Counted from the stretch's first letter, positions 17,392 through 26,816 are shown. The stretch: 64,000 bases of DNA from an uncultured Bacteroidales bacterium (GCA_900316795.1 ONEF01000003.1:205302-269301); one strand, 5' to 3'. Numbers and translations are program-made. Notes: generated from the sequence alone by a model not told the origin.

Positions 17392-18798
17392 CTAAAGAGA
17401 ATATAGACTGAACTTGAAAACTATACCGCCGCCTTCCTTCTGGGAGGCGGTTATTGTTCCCTTATGGAAGGCCACAGCATTCCTGACGATGGAAAGCCCC
17501 AGCCCTGAGCCTCCGGTCTTTCTGGTACGGCCTTCTTCCACCCTGTAGAAACGTTCAAATATCCTCTGGAGAGCCTCGGCAGGAACTCCCTTGCCGGTAT
17601 CTGAATAGGTGAAGTTTATCTTGTATCTCCCCTCTCCGGCAACCTGCTCGATGCCAGCCACAAGGGTAATGGCAATGCCCTTTCCTCCGTGCTCTATTGA
17701 ATTGTCTATCAGATTCTTGAAAAGAGAATAAACGAGATTGTAGCTTCCCCTGAGGCGCAACCGGCTGCTGATTCTCATATCAAAAGATATGTTGCTATCT
17801 TCCAGCTTGTAGCCAATCTCCTCGAGAACATCCTCAAGACAGCTCCTGACATTGATTTCCTCCAGCCTGTACAAGGCTTCGTCAGACTTCCCGAGTTCAT
17901 TGGACTCGTCGAGTTTGTTGAGTATGGACACTTCATTCACCAGATCCGCCAGCCTTGTGGCCTGGGAATAGGCCTTGCCTACAAATTTCCTCATCTGCTC
18001 CGCTGACATGTCGTCAGAATTGAGGATAGTTTCCAGGTAAGCCTTGACCCCTGTAAGCGGAGTCTTCAGCTCATGGGCTATGTTATGGCTCATCTGCTGC
18101 TTGTACTTCTTGGCCTTCTCAAGCTGGGAGAATGTGTCGGCTATCTCCTTCCCCACTTCTCCCATCTCGTCATTGTCAAAGTCTATCTCAGAAAGCCCGT
18201 TACCGTCTTCCTTTATGGCGCTCACAAGTTCGCTGTATGTCTTCAAAGGTTTGTATAACCGCCTGAGTATGTAAATGAAAGCAAATATCAGAGCTGATAG
18301 CAGGACAACAATCAGTATGAAATAATTATTGTCTTTGCCAACTTCAGCAGGGCGGCTCATCCTGAACCTTGAATAGGAGCGGACAAACAGGTTCCCGGAT
18401 TTTTTCGCATAGTAGAGGTATTCCTTATCCGGTTCTCCGACAGCGCTCCTGAGAGCGCTTCCATCAGCTCCTGAGGCGGCGGTGACTATCTCTGAAAGGC
18501 TAAAGATATTGTCCGGAATGGAAATATCCCTTTGACGGGAGTCATACAGTACGTTGCCCAAAGTATCGGCGAGAGTGAAGCCGAAACCGTCGGGAAGCTG
18601 AATGGAGGAAGGGTCCTTGCCTTCTGAGAGAGAATCCAGCACCTGGGAAATGGTTGCCTTGAGTTCTCCCTGAAGAGCTGAAATACTGTATCCGCGGCTC
18701 TGCCTGGAGGAATAGAGCACAAAGAACAGAGCCAGCAGAGCCAGCAGCATCAATAGATATATAACCAGCCGGTAACGATATTTGAGCTTGATTTTCAT
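17392..18798 (-). CDS. Sensor histidine kinase (PhoR-like)
   Basis: A membrane kinase of 468 residues when started at the ATG that shares its A with the TGA stop of the response regulator (TGATG). Two membrane helices (about residues 7-28 and 160-180) flank a sensor domain of about 130 residues. HAMP-like sequence follows, then HisKA with SHNIAHELKTPLTGVKAYLE and a HATPase with N box NLIDNSIEHG, and G boxes DTGKGVPAEA and GGSGLGLSIV. The coupling indicates one signalling pair. The signal it senses is unknown. Confidence 0.92.
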   Translation of the reverse strand: MKIKLKYRYRLVIYLLMLLALLALFFVLYSSRQSRGYSISALQGELKATISQVLDSLSEGKDPSSIQLPDGFGFTLADTLGNVLYDSRQRDISIPDNIFSLSEIVTAASGADGSALRSAVGEPDKEYLYYAKKSGNLFVRSYSRFRMSRPAEVGKDNNYFILIVVLLSALIFAFIYILRRLYKPLKTYSELVSAIKEDGNGLSEIDFDNDEMGEVGKEIADTFSQLEKAKKYKQQMSHNIAHELKTPLTGVKAYLETILNSDDMSAEQMRKFVGKAYSQATRLADLVNEVSILNKLDESNELGKSDEALYRLEEINVRSCLEDVLEEIGYKLEDSNISFDMRISSRLRLRGSYNLVYSLFKNLIDNSIEHGGKGIAITLVAGIEQVAGEGRYKINFTYSDTGKGVPAEALQRIFERFYRVEEGRTRKTGGSGLGLSIVRNAVAFHKGTITASQKEGGGIVFKFSLYSL

Positions 18799-19601
18799 CA
18801 CTTGCCTTGAGGATGGATGCAATAGCCGAATCCGGAACGGTTCTGCACAAGATCCCCGGCCGGGCCCAGTTTTTTACGCAACCTTGCAATATGCACATCC
18901 ACAGTCCTCTGGAGAACGAATCCGTCATCCTTCCAGACATTCTTCAAAATTTCCTCCCTGGAAAAAAGCTTTCCTGTGGAACGCGCCAGAAGCAAGAGGA
19001 TTTCCATTTCCTTACGGGTCAGAAGGACCGGTTCTCCGCTTACCTTCACGCTGCTCTCTTTTGCATCAATGGTAAGTATCCCGAAATCAAAGTAATCCTG
19101 CTGGACTTCATCTGCAGGTTGCGGAGTGTCAGGAACGCTTTTGGCTGCAACGCCCTTGGAATTGTTCTTCCACGCTGAAGCGGAATTGTCTCCAGAAGGC
19201 TTCTGTATCCGTCCGGATCTTGAGAGCACGGCCTTTACCCTGGCTACAACCTCATTCACTGAAAAAGGTTTTGATATGTAGTCGTCCCCGCCGCTGGAAA
19301 ATCCTTTAAGGATGTCATCCTCCGTGTCAAGCGCCGTCACGAAAATTATCGGTACGCTGCTCTTGTAGTCTTCTCTCAGAAGCTGGGCAAGTTTCAGGCC
19401 GCTGATGCCACCCATCATGATATCCAGAAGCAGCAAGTCAAATTTCTCTGAAGAAATCACAGAAAGGGCTTCTTCTGAACTGAGAACCGTCTTGACCTTA
19501 AAACCGGCCTTTTCCAGGTTGTACTGAAGAATCTCACAAATATCTTCCTCATCATCAACGACAAGTATGTTCGCTTTCAGGGCAGTATCTTCCATAATCA
19601 A
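18798..19601 (-). CDS. OmpR-family response regulator
   Basis: A 267-residue DNA-binding response regulator. The receiver domain has the acidic pocket DDEED, the phosphorylation site in LLLLDIMMGG and the lysine in YISKPFS. The winged helix at the C-terminus has the OmpR signature LTRKEMEILLLLARSTGKLF and RTVDVHIARLRKKLG. A polar linker of about 45 residues between the two domains (about residues 130-175) makes it longer than the usual 225-235 residues. It is the first gene of the two-gene operon with the histidine kinase and is divergent from folE. Confidence 0.93.
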   Translation of the reverse strand: MIMEDTALKANILVVDDEEDICEILQYNLEKAGFKVKTVLSSEEALSVISSEKFDLLLLDIMMGGISGLKLAQLLREDYKSSVPIIFVTALDTEDDILKGFSSGGDDYISKPFSVNEVVARVKAVLSRSGRIQKPSGDNSASAWKNNSKGVAAKSVPDTPQPADEVQQDYFDFGILTIDAKESSVKVSGEPVLLTRKEMEILLLLARSTGKLFSREEILKNVWKDDGFVLQRTVDVHIARLRKKLGPAGDLVQNRSGFGYCIHPQGK

Positions 19602-19693
19602 ATGCTTGGGCGGTATTTGGCAAACCCATTGTTTGGCAAAGGTAACATTTTTTGTAACTTAGTGCCCTGTTTGAAACAGATAACAACGCTTGT

Positions 19694-20293
19694 ATGACAT
19701 ATAAGAAGAAAGAACTGTTCACGCCAGAGACTACACAGAGCCTGGCTTCGCATTACAAAGAAATCCTGAAACTTCTTGGCGAAGACACTTCCAGAGAAGG
19801 CATTCTCAAGACTCCTGAAAGAGTTGCCAAAAGCATGCAGTTTCTCACTCACGGATATCAGCTTGACCCTGTGGCCATACTAAAATCGGCGATGTTCAAA
19901 GAGGAGTATCAGCAGATGGTACTGGTAAAAGACATTGAGCTTTATTCCATGTGCGAGCACCACATGCTGCCATTCTACGGAAAATGCCATGTCGCCTACA
20001 TACCAAATGGTTACATTACTGGGCTGAGCAAGATACCTCGCGTTGTTGACGCCTTTGCCCGCAGGCTCCAGGTACAGGAAAGGCTCACGGTCCAGATCAG
20101 GGACTGTATCCAGAAAACCCTGAAGCCTCTGGGGGTTGCCGTGGTCATCGAGGCCGCGCACATGTGCATGCAGATTCGCGGAGTACAAAAGCAGAACTCG
20201 GTAACCACCACATCAGCCTTTACGGGAGCTTTCCTCAACAACCGCAAGACAAGAGAAGAGTTCCTCAGGCTCATAGGAGCAGATTTGCATTAA
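19694..20293 (+). CDS. folE: GTP cyclohydrolase I
   Basis: A 199-residue enzyme that converts GTP to 7,8-dihydroneopterin triphosphate, the first step to folate and a precursor of queuosine-type pathways. Zinc and catalytic motifs are clear: [20 protein letters not shown] (about residues 83-102) and [11 protein letters not shown] with the second cysteine. The quaternary contact segment [12 protein letters not shown] is also present. It starts a run of co-directional genes with gaps of 36-54 bases. Upstream, the sequence TTTGGCAAA occurs twice (about 19617 and 19637) and may be a regulatory site. Confidence 0.95.
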   Translation: MTYKKKELFTPETTQSLASHYKEILKLLGEDTSREGILKTPERVAKSMQFLTHGYQLDPVAILKSAMFKEEYQQMVLVKDIELYSMCEHHMLPFYGKCHVAYIPNGYITGLSKIPRVVDAFARRLQVQERLTVQIRDCIQKTLKPLGVAVVIEAAHMCMQIRGVQKQNSVTTTSAFTGAFLNNRKTREEFLRLIGADLH

Positions 20294-20329
20294 AAGAATT
20301 AACTGTTGTAAAACATAGAGCTGGAGAAT

Positions 20330-21046
20330 ATGAGAATTTTGATTTGCGCCGCTGAGCAGGAAGAACTGGATTGCGCCATCCAGGCGTTGAGGATTTACGA
20401 GAGCAAAATCGTGGGCAAGGCCCAAATTGACTTTATGCTCACCGGCATAGGAACCACTTCCACCTGCTACCGTCTGGCAAAGAAACTTGTAGAGGCGGAA
20501 ACAGCTGGGGAAAAGTATTCACTTGCAGTCAACATAGGGATAGCAGGCAGTTATGACCTTGAGAAGTTTCCTGTAGGAAGCATAGCTCTGATAGAAAAAG
20601 AGTACTTCGGAGACCTGGGGTTCATGACAGCTTCGGGATTTCTGACATTGTTTGATTCCAACACCTTGGATTCCAATCTCTTCCCTTTCAAAGACGGTGC
20701 CCTTGAGATGCTGCCTCTCACAGATTATTTCAACGATATAGCCTCAACCTACAAGAGAGCGACCGGAGTTACCGTCCAGACCATTTCCGGCGGGGAGGAA
20801 ACCTGCAACAGGCTCATAAAAAAATATTCTCCGCATATAGAGACTATGGAGGGGGCGGCATTTTTCTATGTCTGCCTCAACGAATATGTCAAGTTCATCC
20901 AGCTAAGAAGCGTTTCAAACAAAGTGGGAGAAGAGAACACTGCCAAATGGGAAACACCTAAAGCCCTTGAATCCCTGAAGGAGGCAATGAAGGAATTCTT
21001 CCGCCTGTTTGTTGACAACCAGCATAAGGGGCTTGTCCAGGTCTGA
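20330..21046 (+). CDS. mqnB: Futalosine hydrolase-like nucleosidase
   Basis: A 238-residue member of the purine nucleoside phosphorylase/MTAN superfamily. The N-terminal MRILICAAEQEEL, the GIGTTSTCYRLAK turn, the VNIGIAGSY strand and the ETMEGAAFFYVCL motif with FIQLRSVSNKVGEE match futalosine hydrolase, which removes hypoxanthine or adenine in the alternative menaquinone pathway. Other Mqn genes are not in this window, so a methylthioadenosine/adenosylhomocysteine nucleosidase role remains possible. It sits between folE and an ABC ATPase gene. Confidence 0.75.
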   Translation: MRILICAAEQEELDCAIQALRIYESKIVGKAQIDFMLTGIGTTSTCYRLAKKLVEAETAGEKYSLAVNIGIAGSYDLEKFPVGSIALIEKEYFGDLGFMTASGFLTLFDSNTLDSNLFPFKDGALEMLPLTDYFNDIASTYKRATGVTVQTISGGEETCNRLIKKYSPHIETMEGAAFFYVCLNEYVKFIQLRSVSNKVGEENTAKWETPKALESLKEAMKEFFRLFVDNQHKGLVQV

Positions 21047-21082
21047 GCCTTAGAAATCTGTTCCACTAAAAGAGAAGGAGAT

Positions 21083-21817
21083 ATGGAAGAAAAGACAAAC
21101 AAGCGGACGGAGGTTATCAGAATTGAAGATCTTCACAAGATTTACATTCTCGGATCACAGCAGGTGAATGCTCTTGACGGAGTTTCCCTTTCTATCCACA
21201 AGAATGACTACATAGCCATAATGGGGCCGTCCGGAAGCGGAAAATCCACAATGATGAACATCCTTGGATGCCTTGACACCCCAACAAGCGGTAAATACAT
21301 ACTCGGAGGAACAGATGTCAGCCAGATGGCGGACTCGCAGCTCGCCGAGGTCAGGAACAAACAGATAGGTTTTGTTTTTCAGTCATTCAACCTGCTGCCA
21401 AGATACTCATCCCTGGAAAATGTGGCTCTTCCCTTGATTTACAACGGAATACCTGAAAAAGAGCGAATAAAGCTGGCCACCGCTGCGCTTGAAGTGGTAG
21501 GCCTTTCGGACAGGATGGACCACAAGCCGAGCGAACTTTCCGGCGGACAGAGGCAGAGAGTAGCCATAGCCCGTGCCATAATCAACACACCTACCATCAT
21601 TCTGGCAGACGAGCCTACAGGCAACCTGGACACCAAGACCAGCATCGAGATAATGAACATCTTCGAAAAAATATACAGGCAGGGGAACACTATCATCATC
21701 GTAACCCACGAGGAAGACATCTCGAAGTTTGCAAGAAGGATAGTCAGGCTCCGCGACGGGAAGGTGGAAAGCGATACAATAAACCCTGCTCCCACACTTG
21801 CAGGAACCAGCATCTGA
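21083..21817 (+). CDS. ABC transporter ATP-binding protein (MacB/LolD-like)
   Basis: A 244-residue ATPase with Walker [10 protein letters not shown] (about residues 50-58), signature [15 protein letters not shown], Walker [12 protein letters not shown] and H-loop VTHE. The sequence [20 protein letters not shown] is typical of the LolD/MacB branch, whose members power lipoprotein release, macrolide export or peptide export. No permease gene is adjacent, so its partner must be encoded elsewhere. It is followed after 54 bases by the cobalamin adenosyltransferase gene. Confidence 0.9.
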   Translation: MEEKTNKRTEVIRIEDLHKIYILGSQQVNALDGVSLSIHKNDYIAIMGPSGSGKSTMMNILGCLDTPTSGKYILGGTDVSQMADSQLAEVRNKQIGFVFQSFNLLPRYSSLENVALPLIYNGIPEKERIKLATAALEVVGLSDRMDHKPSELSGGQRQRVAIARAIINTPTIILADEPTGNLDTKTSIEIMNIFEKIYRQGNTIIIVTHEEDISKFARRIVRLRDGKVESDTINPAPTLAGTSI

Positions 21818-21871
21818 ATCAGGAATTTGTAACAACACATAAACGAATCTGCACGACAAACACTTACGACC

Positions 21872-22450
21872 ATGAAGATATATACCAAGACCGGAGACCA
21901 GGGGACAACTTCCCTGGTAGGAGGCAAGAGAGTTTTCAAGAACGACCCAAGGGTAGAGGCTTACGGAGATGCCGACGAGCTGATTTCCTATCTGGGCCTT
22001 ATCATCGCTGAGGGAGAGAATCCCGCGAACACTGCATCAACAGCCACTCAGATCCGCAAAGACCTGCTGAAAATCCAGCAGATTCTGATGTGCGTTTCCG
22101 CCTTCCTCGCAATGCCAGAAGAAGGTACCGGCAAACAGCTAAAACCTCTTGAGGAATCAGAAATAGAGTTCCTGGAACAGGGCATAGACACAATGACCAG
22201 TCAGATACCTCCCCAGAAAGCGTTCGTCATACCTGGCGCCCCTATCCAGGCGGCGCTCTGCCACGTGGCAAGAACCGTCTGCAGAAGAGTTGAAAGGCGA
22301 TGCGTGGACATCCACTCCACAAACGAAGACCTGGAGTCAAATCTGGTAAAGTGCAAAAAATACATTAACCGCCTTTCAGACTACCTGTTCACCCTTGCCC
22401 GGTATTTCAATACAATCACCAATACACCTGAAGTATTCTGGCTTCCTTGA
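21872..22450 (+). CDS. Cob(I)alamin adenosyltransferase, PduO type
   Basis: A 192-residue enzyme that transfers the adenosyl group of ATP to cob(I)alamin to make coenzyme B12. The N-terminal signature [38 protein letters not shown], and the later CRRVERRC and [13 protein letters not shown] motifs are all typical of the PduO/MMAB family. Its product could serve B12 enzymes such as methylmalonyl-CoA mutase, common in Bacteroidetes. No riboswitch is visible upstream. Confidence 0.93.
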   Translation: MKIYTKTGDQGTTSLVGGKRVFKNDPRVEAYGDADELISYLGLIIAEGENPANTASTATQIRKDLLKIQQILMCVSAFLAMPEEGTGKQLKPLEESEIEFLEQGIDTMTSQIPPQKAFVIPGAPIQAALCHVARTVCRRVERRCVDIHSTNEDLESNLVKCKKYINRLSDYLFTLARYFNTITNTPEVFWLP

Positions 22451-22489
22451 CAAAACTGACACATTTTTTGCTGACGGCATAAAAATTGG

Positions 22490-22518
22490 TTGCAAATTTG
22501 AAAATAGTGTTATATTTG
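22490..22518 (+). promoter_or_regulatory. Promoter of the DUF2795 gene
   Basis: GTTG (TTG at 22490-22492) and TATATTTG (22511-22518) are spaced by 18 bases, close to the Bacteroidetes promoter consensus. The leader before the ATG at 22578 is about 50 bases. Confidence 0.6.
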
Positions 22519-22577
22519 CAGCCCATTTCGGAAAAGGAGTTGACAAGACATCTTTTCCCGGTTAATTTGAAAGAAAA

Positions 22578-22799
22578 ATGTATTGGACATTAGAGCTTGC
22601 ATCCAAACTGGACGATGCGCCTTTCCCGGCTACCAAGAGTGAGTTGTTAGATTATGCTGTCCGTTCCGGAGCTCCTGATGAGGTAATTGAAAACCTCAAC
22701 GATATTGAAGACGAGGAAGAAGTTTTTGACAGCATTGAAGACTTGTGGCCTGACTATCCTAGCAAAGAAGATTTCTTCTTCAACGAGGATGAGTACTAA
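22578..22799 (+). CDS. DUF2795 family small acidic protein
   Basis: A 73-residue cytoplasmic protein beginning MYWTLELASKLDDAPFPATK. The middle, ELLDYAVRSGAPDEVIENLN, matches the DUF2795 family, and the tail is very acidic with aromatic residues. Proteins of this type are widely conserved in Bacteroidetes, often as single-gene transcripts, without a known function. It has its own promoter and a strong terminator, which suggests an abundant, independently controlled product. Confidence 0.88.
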   Translation: MYWTLELASKLDDAPFPATKSELLDYAVRSGAPDEVIENLNDIEDEEEVFDSIEDLWPDYPSKEDFFFNEDEY

Positions 22800-22843
22800 T
22801 GGAAACTGAGGTGTAAAACCTCAAAAACGATTGACCATCTAGA

Positions 22844-22882
22844 AGAAAGAGACAAGAGACATTTCTTGTCTCTTTCTTTTTT
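22844..22882 (+). terminator. Rho-independent terminator after the DUF2795 gene
   Basis: A perfect 14-base-pair stem (22844-22857 with 22864-22877) encloses a 6-base loop and is followed by TTTTT. Confidence 0.9.
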
Positions 22883-22957
22883 GCCAAGAAACACTACTCT
22901 TTTGGGTAAAATCATTAACTTTGGACTTGAAACCAAACTTGAACAAAAAAAGCAGCT

Positions 22958-23662
22958 ATGAAAAGATTGGTCTTATTGATTACTGTTTTGCTTTTGGCAT
23001 GCGCCGGTAATGATACCGCCGCCCAGGGATTCCTCAAAAAAATCGGGAAAGCCATAAAGGAAAAGACTGTTGACAAGACAGAAGAAACTGTTGACGAGGC
23101 CGTTGACAAAGCTTTTGATGCCCTCGGAGGACTCCTGAGCGGAAAGAAAAAATCAACGGACGATGAGGATGAAGATGAGGAGGATGAGGAAGACACTGAA
23201 GGCAAAAACAACCTGGTCAGCCCTACCTGGAATTGTCCAAATCCCGATTGCGGCCACACTGGGAACACCGGAAAATTCTGTTCCGAATGTGGAACAAGCC
23301 GTCCGGCCAGTCTCGTCAGTGCATTTAACAACGGCAGATATTCCTCAAAGAAGATAACCTTTGCTCCGGGCAGCACGGAACTGAAGTTTGAAAGCGTAAA
23401 TGAGATTCAGAAAATCGCCGAGTATCTGAAAAACAATCCTGACTCCAAGTTCATAGTTCAAGTGATTTGCTTTGGGGCTGAAACAGATGAAGAAAACGCC
23501 CTTGGAGAAGACAGGGCCAAAAGTGTCATAAAAGCCCTGTCCGACATGGGATGTGACGAATTCAACTTCAAGCCGGCCGGAAAGGATTACGATTTCGGCG
23601 AGAACGCCAAGCCTTTCGGGGCAAACCTCAAAGGCCTCTACACTATCTTTACAAGGAAATAG
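22958..23662 (+). CDS. Exported zinc-ribbon protein with an OmpA-like domain (short paralogue)
   Basis: A 234-residue exported protein. The N-terminus has a signal sequence with LLLACAGN, which could be a lipobox (Cys15), or cleavage may come after TAAQ. Then come a helical segment (GFLKKIGKAIKEKTVDKTEE), an acidic stretch, and a four-cysteine zinc ribbon (CPNPDCG...CSECG, about residues 89-110). A C-terminal domain resembles the OmpA family (ITFAPGSTELKFESVNEI) but lacks the classical peptidoglycan-binding residues. A longer paralogue starts at 25428 with almost the same N-terminal half. Both flank LuxR-type genes. Confidence 0.8.
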   Translation: MKRLVLLITVLLLACAGNDTAAQGFLKKIGKAIKEKTVDKTEETVDEAVDKAFDALGGLLSGKKKSTDDEDEDEEDEEDTEGKNNLVSPTWNCPNPDCGHTGNTGKFCSECGTSRPASLVSAFNNGRYSSKKITFAPGSTELKFESVNEIQKIAEYLKNNPDSKFIVQVICFGAETDEENALGEDRAKSVIKALSDMGCDEFNFKPAGKDYDFGENAKPFGANLKGLYTIFTRK

Positions 23663-23663
23663 C

Positions 23664-24995
23664 TTAAATCAGACCCTTTTCTTTGGCCTTGTATATAAGG
23701 TCTGCAGTATTTGTAGCTTCAAACTTTATCAGGAGTTTCTTGCGGTACCATTTGATTGTAGGAACGGACAGATAAAGTTTCTCGGCGATTTGAGGCGATG
23801 TCTTCCCCTCAGCCAAAAGCGGAAGTATAGCACGTTCCCTGTCTGTGAGTGTGATGACATCCTTGCTTTCCTTGGAGTCTTGTTTGTGCATTACGGATTC
23901 TTCCCGCTCTGCTGCATCCTGCAAAGTCCTTCCGTCAGGAGACAAAGGCAAGTCGGCACCTTGATCCTCTGTTTCCGGGAGTTCTGCCAACGCTTCCACA
24001 AGAGCTTGGTCCGCACCCTGCTTCTGGTGACGGAGGATTGTCATGCGCCTTATGATAACAAGAAGAGCAAGGGCAAGAAGAGCGAGGCAGACAGAACCGA
24101 AGGCTATCCACCTGAGCTGCTTCTTCTGCTGCTGAAGCACCTTGCGCATCACATCCAGCGTCTCAAGCCTTGACCTGAATTCCTGGTCTTCGTGGAGAGA
24201 ATAGTACTTGTCCGCCTCCTCCAGGCATCTGAGGGCCTTTGATGTTTTACCTTGGGCCAGATACAAGGCTCCCAGACCTTTGAGAGGGTTGGATATCTGA
24301 AGACTGTCCCCGCTTGCCCTGGCATATTCCAAAGACTTGTAATAGCAGTCTTCCGCATCCTTGTAATCCCCCTCTTCCAACCAAGTCTCACCCATATTGT
24401 ACCAGAGGATGGCGTTGCTTTCCTTCCATCCGTTCTTCTCAAAGATCTCCCCCGCCTTCTTGTAGTACTCCATCGCCAGAGGAATGGAATCCATCATGTT
24501 GTACATATTGCCCAGAGAGCCATAATATGCTGATTTGGCATCATCTATAGTACTCTGCTCATATATTTTGGAACTGTACTCCGTAGTTTCTTTGTCCTCC
24601 ATCTTCCGGATTATATCCAGACCCTTGTTGTAGTAGAATAATGCCGAATCCCACTGCTGTGAAGCATAATAATGCAAACCCAGTATCCTCGCAGCATCCT
24701 GCGCCGTGTACCAGTACCCGCGATCCATACCGAATTCCAGAGCCTTACTGGCAAACATCATACTCCTCTCCCGGTTTATCTGAAGATAGCCCCACATAAG
24801 CTCTTTATAGGCAGCAAGGATTATGTCAGACTCCTCCTTCGGCGCAGAATAAAGTTTCTCCCTGGTCCATCCCGCCACGACACTCTCCAGGGAATCGGTT
24901 TTTCTTCCGCGATGGTCTGAATACTGTGAAGATGAATCAGCAAAAGTCAAAGACAGAAGAGAAAACAGAAGGGCGATGCTAACAACCGGTTTCAT
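23664..24995 (-). CDS. TPR-containing membrane LuxR-type regulator
   Basis: A 443-residue protein with an N-terminal signal peptide (about residues 1-20), a long series of tetratricopeptide-like helices (about residues 60-290, such as SAYYGSLGNMYNMMDSIPLA), and one membrane helix (about residues 299-319). A cytoplasmic LuxR-type helix-turn-helix ends the protein (TDRERAILPLLAEGKTSPQI, then LSVPTIKWYRKKL). The plan suggests a one-component membrane sensor with an extracytoplasmic TPR domain that regulates transcription from the membrane. It ends 1 base after the neighbouring zinc-ribbon gene in convergent orientation. Confidence 0.85.
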   Translation of the reverse strand: MKPVVSIALLFSLLSLTFADSSSQYSDHRGRKTDSLESVVAGWTREKLYSAPKEESDIILAAYKELMWGYLQINRERSMMFASKALEFGMDRGYWYTAQDAARILGLHYYASQQWDSALFYYNKGLDIIRKMEDKETTEYSSKIYEQSTIDDAKSAYYGSLGNMYNMMDSIPLAMEYYKKAGEIFEKNGWKESNAILWYNMGETWLEEGDYKDAEDCYYKSLEYARASGDSLQISNPLKGLGALYLAQGKTSKALRCLEEADKYYSLHEDQEFRSRLETLDVMRKVLQQQKKQLRWIAFGSVCLALLALALLVIIRRMTILRHQKQGADQALVEALAELPETEDQGADLPLSPDGRTLQDAAEREESVMHKQDSKESKDVITLTDRERAILPLLAEGKTSPQIAEKLYLSVPTIKWYRKKLLIKFEATNTADLIYKAKEKGLI

Positions 24996-25159
24996 AGTTG
25001 TGGGTTTTGTTCTTCACAAAGATAGCAAACTGGCCCGACAATGCCTCCAAATACCTAAAAACTACCCGAAGGGATGGTGTTTTCTATCCTTTGGTATAGT
25101 GTTTTTGCTCAAATTCTTCCCGAATTTTGCAACGTGCAACTAACCAACCGCAGAACACT

Positions 25160-25378
25160 ATGACAGCTCTACACGAAAGCAGGAACATACAGTTGAGCAA
25201 GAAGGAAACAAGGATCCTGCAGCTGATAGCAGAAGGCAAGACCAGCCCGCAGATTGCAGACTTGATGTGTTTAAGTCTGAACACCATCAAATGGTACCGC
25301 AAAAAGCTCAAATCCAAACTTGATGCGTCTAACCCCGCCCAGATGATCCGCAAGGCCATTGAACTTGGATTGCTGTAA
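25160..25378 (+). CDS. Stand-alone LuxR-type helix-turn-helix protein
   Basis: A 72-residue protein consisting almost wholly of a LuxR (GerE) DNA-binding domain: SKKETRILQLIAEGKTSPQI, then LSLNTIKWYRKKLKSKLDAS. It is very similar to the C-terminus of the membrane regulator encoded divergently upstream, which suggests duplication. The ATG at 25160 is preferred to an upstream codon at 25127 because it fits the length of the domain. It lies 49 bases before the long zinc-ribbon/OmpA gene and probably controls it. It has no receiver or sensor domain. Confidence 0.8.
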   Translation: MTALHESRNIQLSKKETRILQLIAEGKTSPQIADLMCLSLNTIKWYRKKLKSKLDASNPAQMIRKAIELGLL

Positions 25379-25427
25379 CCCGGGACTGTTCCGGATATCA
25401 CAAGAAATAACATAAAAAACAACAGAG

Positions 25428-26816
25428 ATGAAAAGAATTGTTTTAATTATCGCGATGCTGATGTTTGTGGCAGCTGGGGCTGACGCCCAGGGCTTCCTCA
25501 AGAAAATCGGGAAAGCCGTAAAGGACAAGACTCAGGACAAGACCGAGGAAACCGTTGACAAGGCAGTTGACAAAGTGTTTGACGGTATCGGAGGTCTCTT
25601 GGGCGGAAAGAAGAACAAAGACAAGGATTCTGACGACGAAGACAACGATGATGTTGACGCTCCTTCCGCAGGCAAGGCAAAGCCTGGTACCTGGACATGC
25701 CCCAACCCGGAGTGCGGACACACCGGAAACACCGGCAAATTCTGCGACGACTGTGGAACCAAGAGGCCGGACAATGCTCCTCTTAGCGCAGATGCCCAGA
25801 AAAGCGACTTTGTCCCCGGAGAGATTGCCATCTTTGAAGACAGACTTGCTGGGGAACAGGTTGGAGAGTTCCCTTCCAAGTGGGACCTTGTAAGAGGCTA
25901 TGCGGAAGTCGGGAGAATCGGCGGAGAAACCGCCATTGCAATGAGCAAGGACGACAGCTGGATTTCTCCACTTATGAAAGACGGCAGCAGGAATTATCTC
26001 GGCGATGTGTTCACCATCGAGTATGACATGCTGTTCGATGATACTGAAAAGAACGGTGCCCCTAGCATTGAGCTTGATATCATGCATGAGAGTCAAAGCA
26101 GAGATAATGAATTATTTACAATTACATATTGGTTGGGTGGCGATATACATACTTTTAATTGTGATTATTGTCTTTCTTCAGAACCTTCCTATAATCATAC
26201 AGAAGGCAAGTCAAGTTCTGAAGCAGGTACATTCAACGACGGCAGATGGCATCATTATGCACTGTCTTTCAACAAGAGAGCCATAAAGTTCTATGTAGAC
26301 GGAAGAAGAGTAATAAATGTTCCTAATGCAAAGCCTGGTGCAGGCTGGGTAACCCTGTTTGCCCAGGGCGGAAGCAAGGATGTCTATGTAAAGAACTTCC
26401 GCATAGGTAAAGGTGCCGTAGAACTGTATGACCGCAACGCAACCGACAAGAGCGAGGTGGAAAAGGCCATCGCAGAGAGCGGAAAGTTTGTTACAAACAA
26501 CATTCTGTTCGTCAGTGGCAAGGCAGACCTGAAGCCTGAGAGCATGGAGGAAATCAAGAAGGTTGCAGACTACATGAAGAAGAACCCTTCAGCAAGGTTC
26601 GAGGTACAGGGCCACTGCGACAACCAGGGTTCCGACAAGGTGAACGACCCTCTCTCCCAGCAAAGGGCGGAGGCCGTTGTCAAGGCTCTTGAAGGAATGG
26701 GAGTTGACAGCTTCAACCTCAGGGCCGTAGGAAAGGGAAGCCACGAGCCGGTAGCAGACAACTCTACAGAAGCCGGAAGGGCAAAGAACCGCAGAGTGGA
26801 GTTCATAAAGAAATAA
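25428..26816 (+). CDS. Exported zinc-ribbon, LamG-like and OmpA-domain protein
   Basis: A 462-residue protein of the cell envelope. A signal peptide (residues 1-20, GADAQ) is followed by a helical/acidic segment and a four-cysteine zinc ribbon (CPNPECG...CDDCG, about residues 86-107). Next comes a concanavalin-like (LamG/DUF1080-type) domain (about residues 125-335, with FNDGRWHHYALSFNKRAIKF). A canonical OmpA peptidoglycan-binding domain ends it (ILFVSGKADLKPES, then GHCDNQGSDKVNDPLSQQRA, NRRVEF). The first 110 residues are close to the protein encoded at 22958. Bases 26097-26220 are clearly richer in AT than the rest of the gene. A zinc ribbon in an exported protein is unusual. Confidence 0.85.
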   Translation: MKRIVLIIAMLMFVAAGADAQGFLKKIGKAVKDKTQDKTEETVDKAVDKVFDGIGGLLGGKKNKDKDSDDEDNDDVDAPSAGKAKPGTWTCPNPECGHTGNTGKFCDDCGTKRPDNAPLSADAQKSDFVPGEIAIFEDRLAGEQVGEFPSKWDLVRGYAEVGRIGGETAIAMSKDDSWISPLMKDGSRNYLGDVFTIEYDMLFDDTEKNGAPSIELDIMHESQSRDNELFTITYWLGGDIHTFNCDYCLSSEPSYNHTEGKSSSEAGTFNDGRWHHYALSFNKRAIKFYVDGRRVINVPNAKPGAGWVTLFAQGGSKDVYVKNFRIGKGAVELYDRNATDKSEVEKAIAESGKFVTNNILFVSGKADLKPESMEEIKKVADYMKKNPSARFEVQGHCDNQGSDKVNDPLSQQRAEAVVKALEGMGVDSFNLRAVGKGSHEPVADNSTEAGRAKNRRVEFIKK

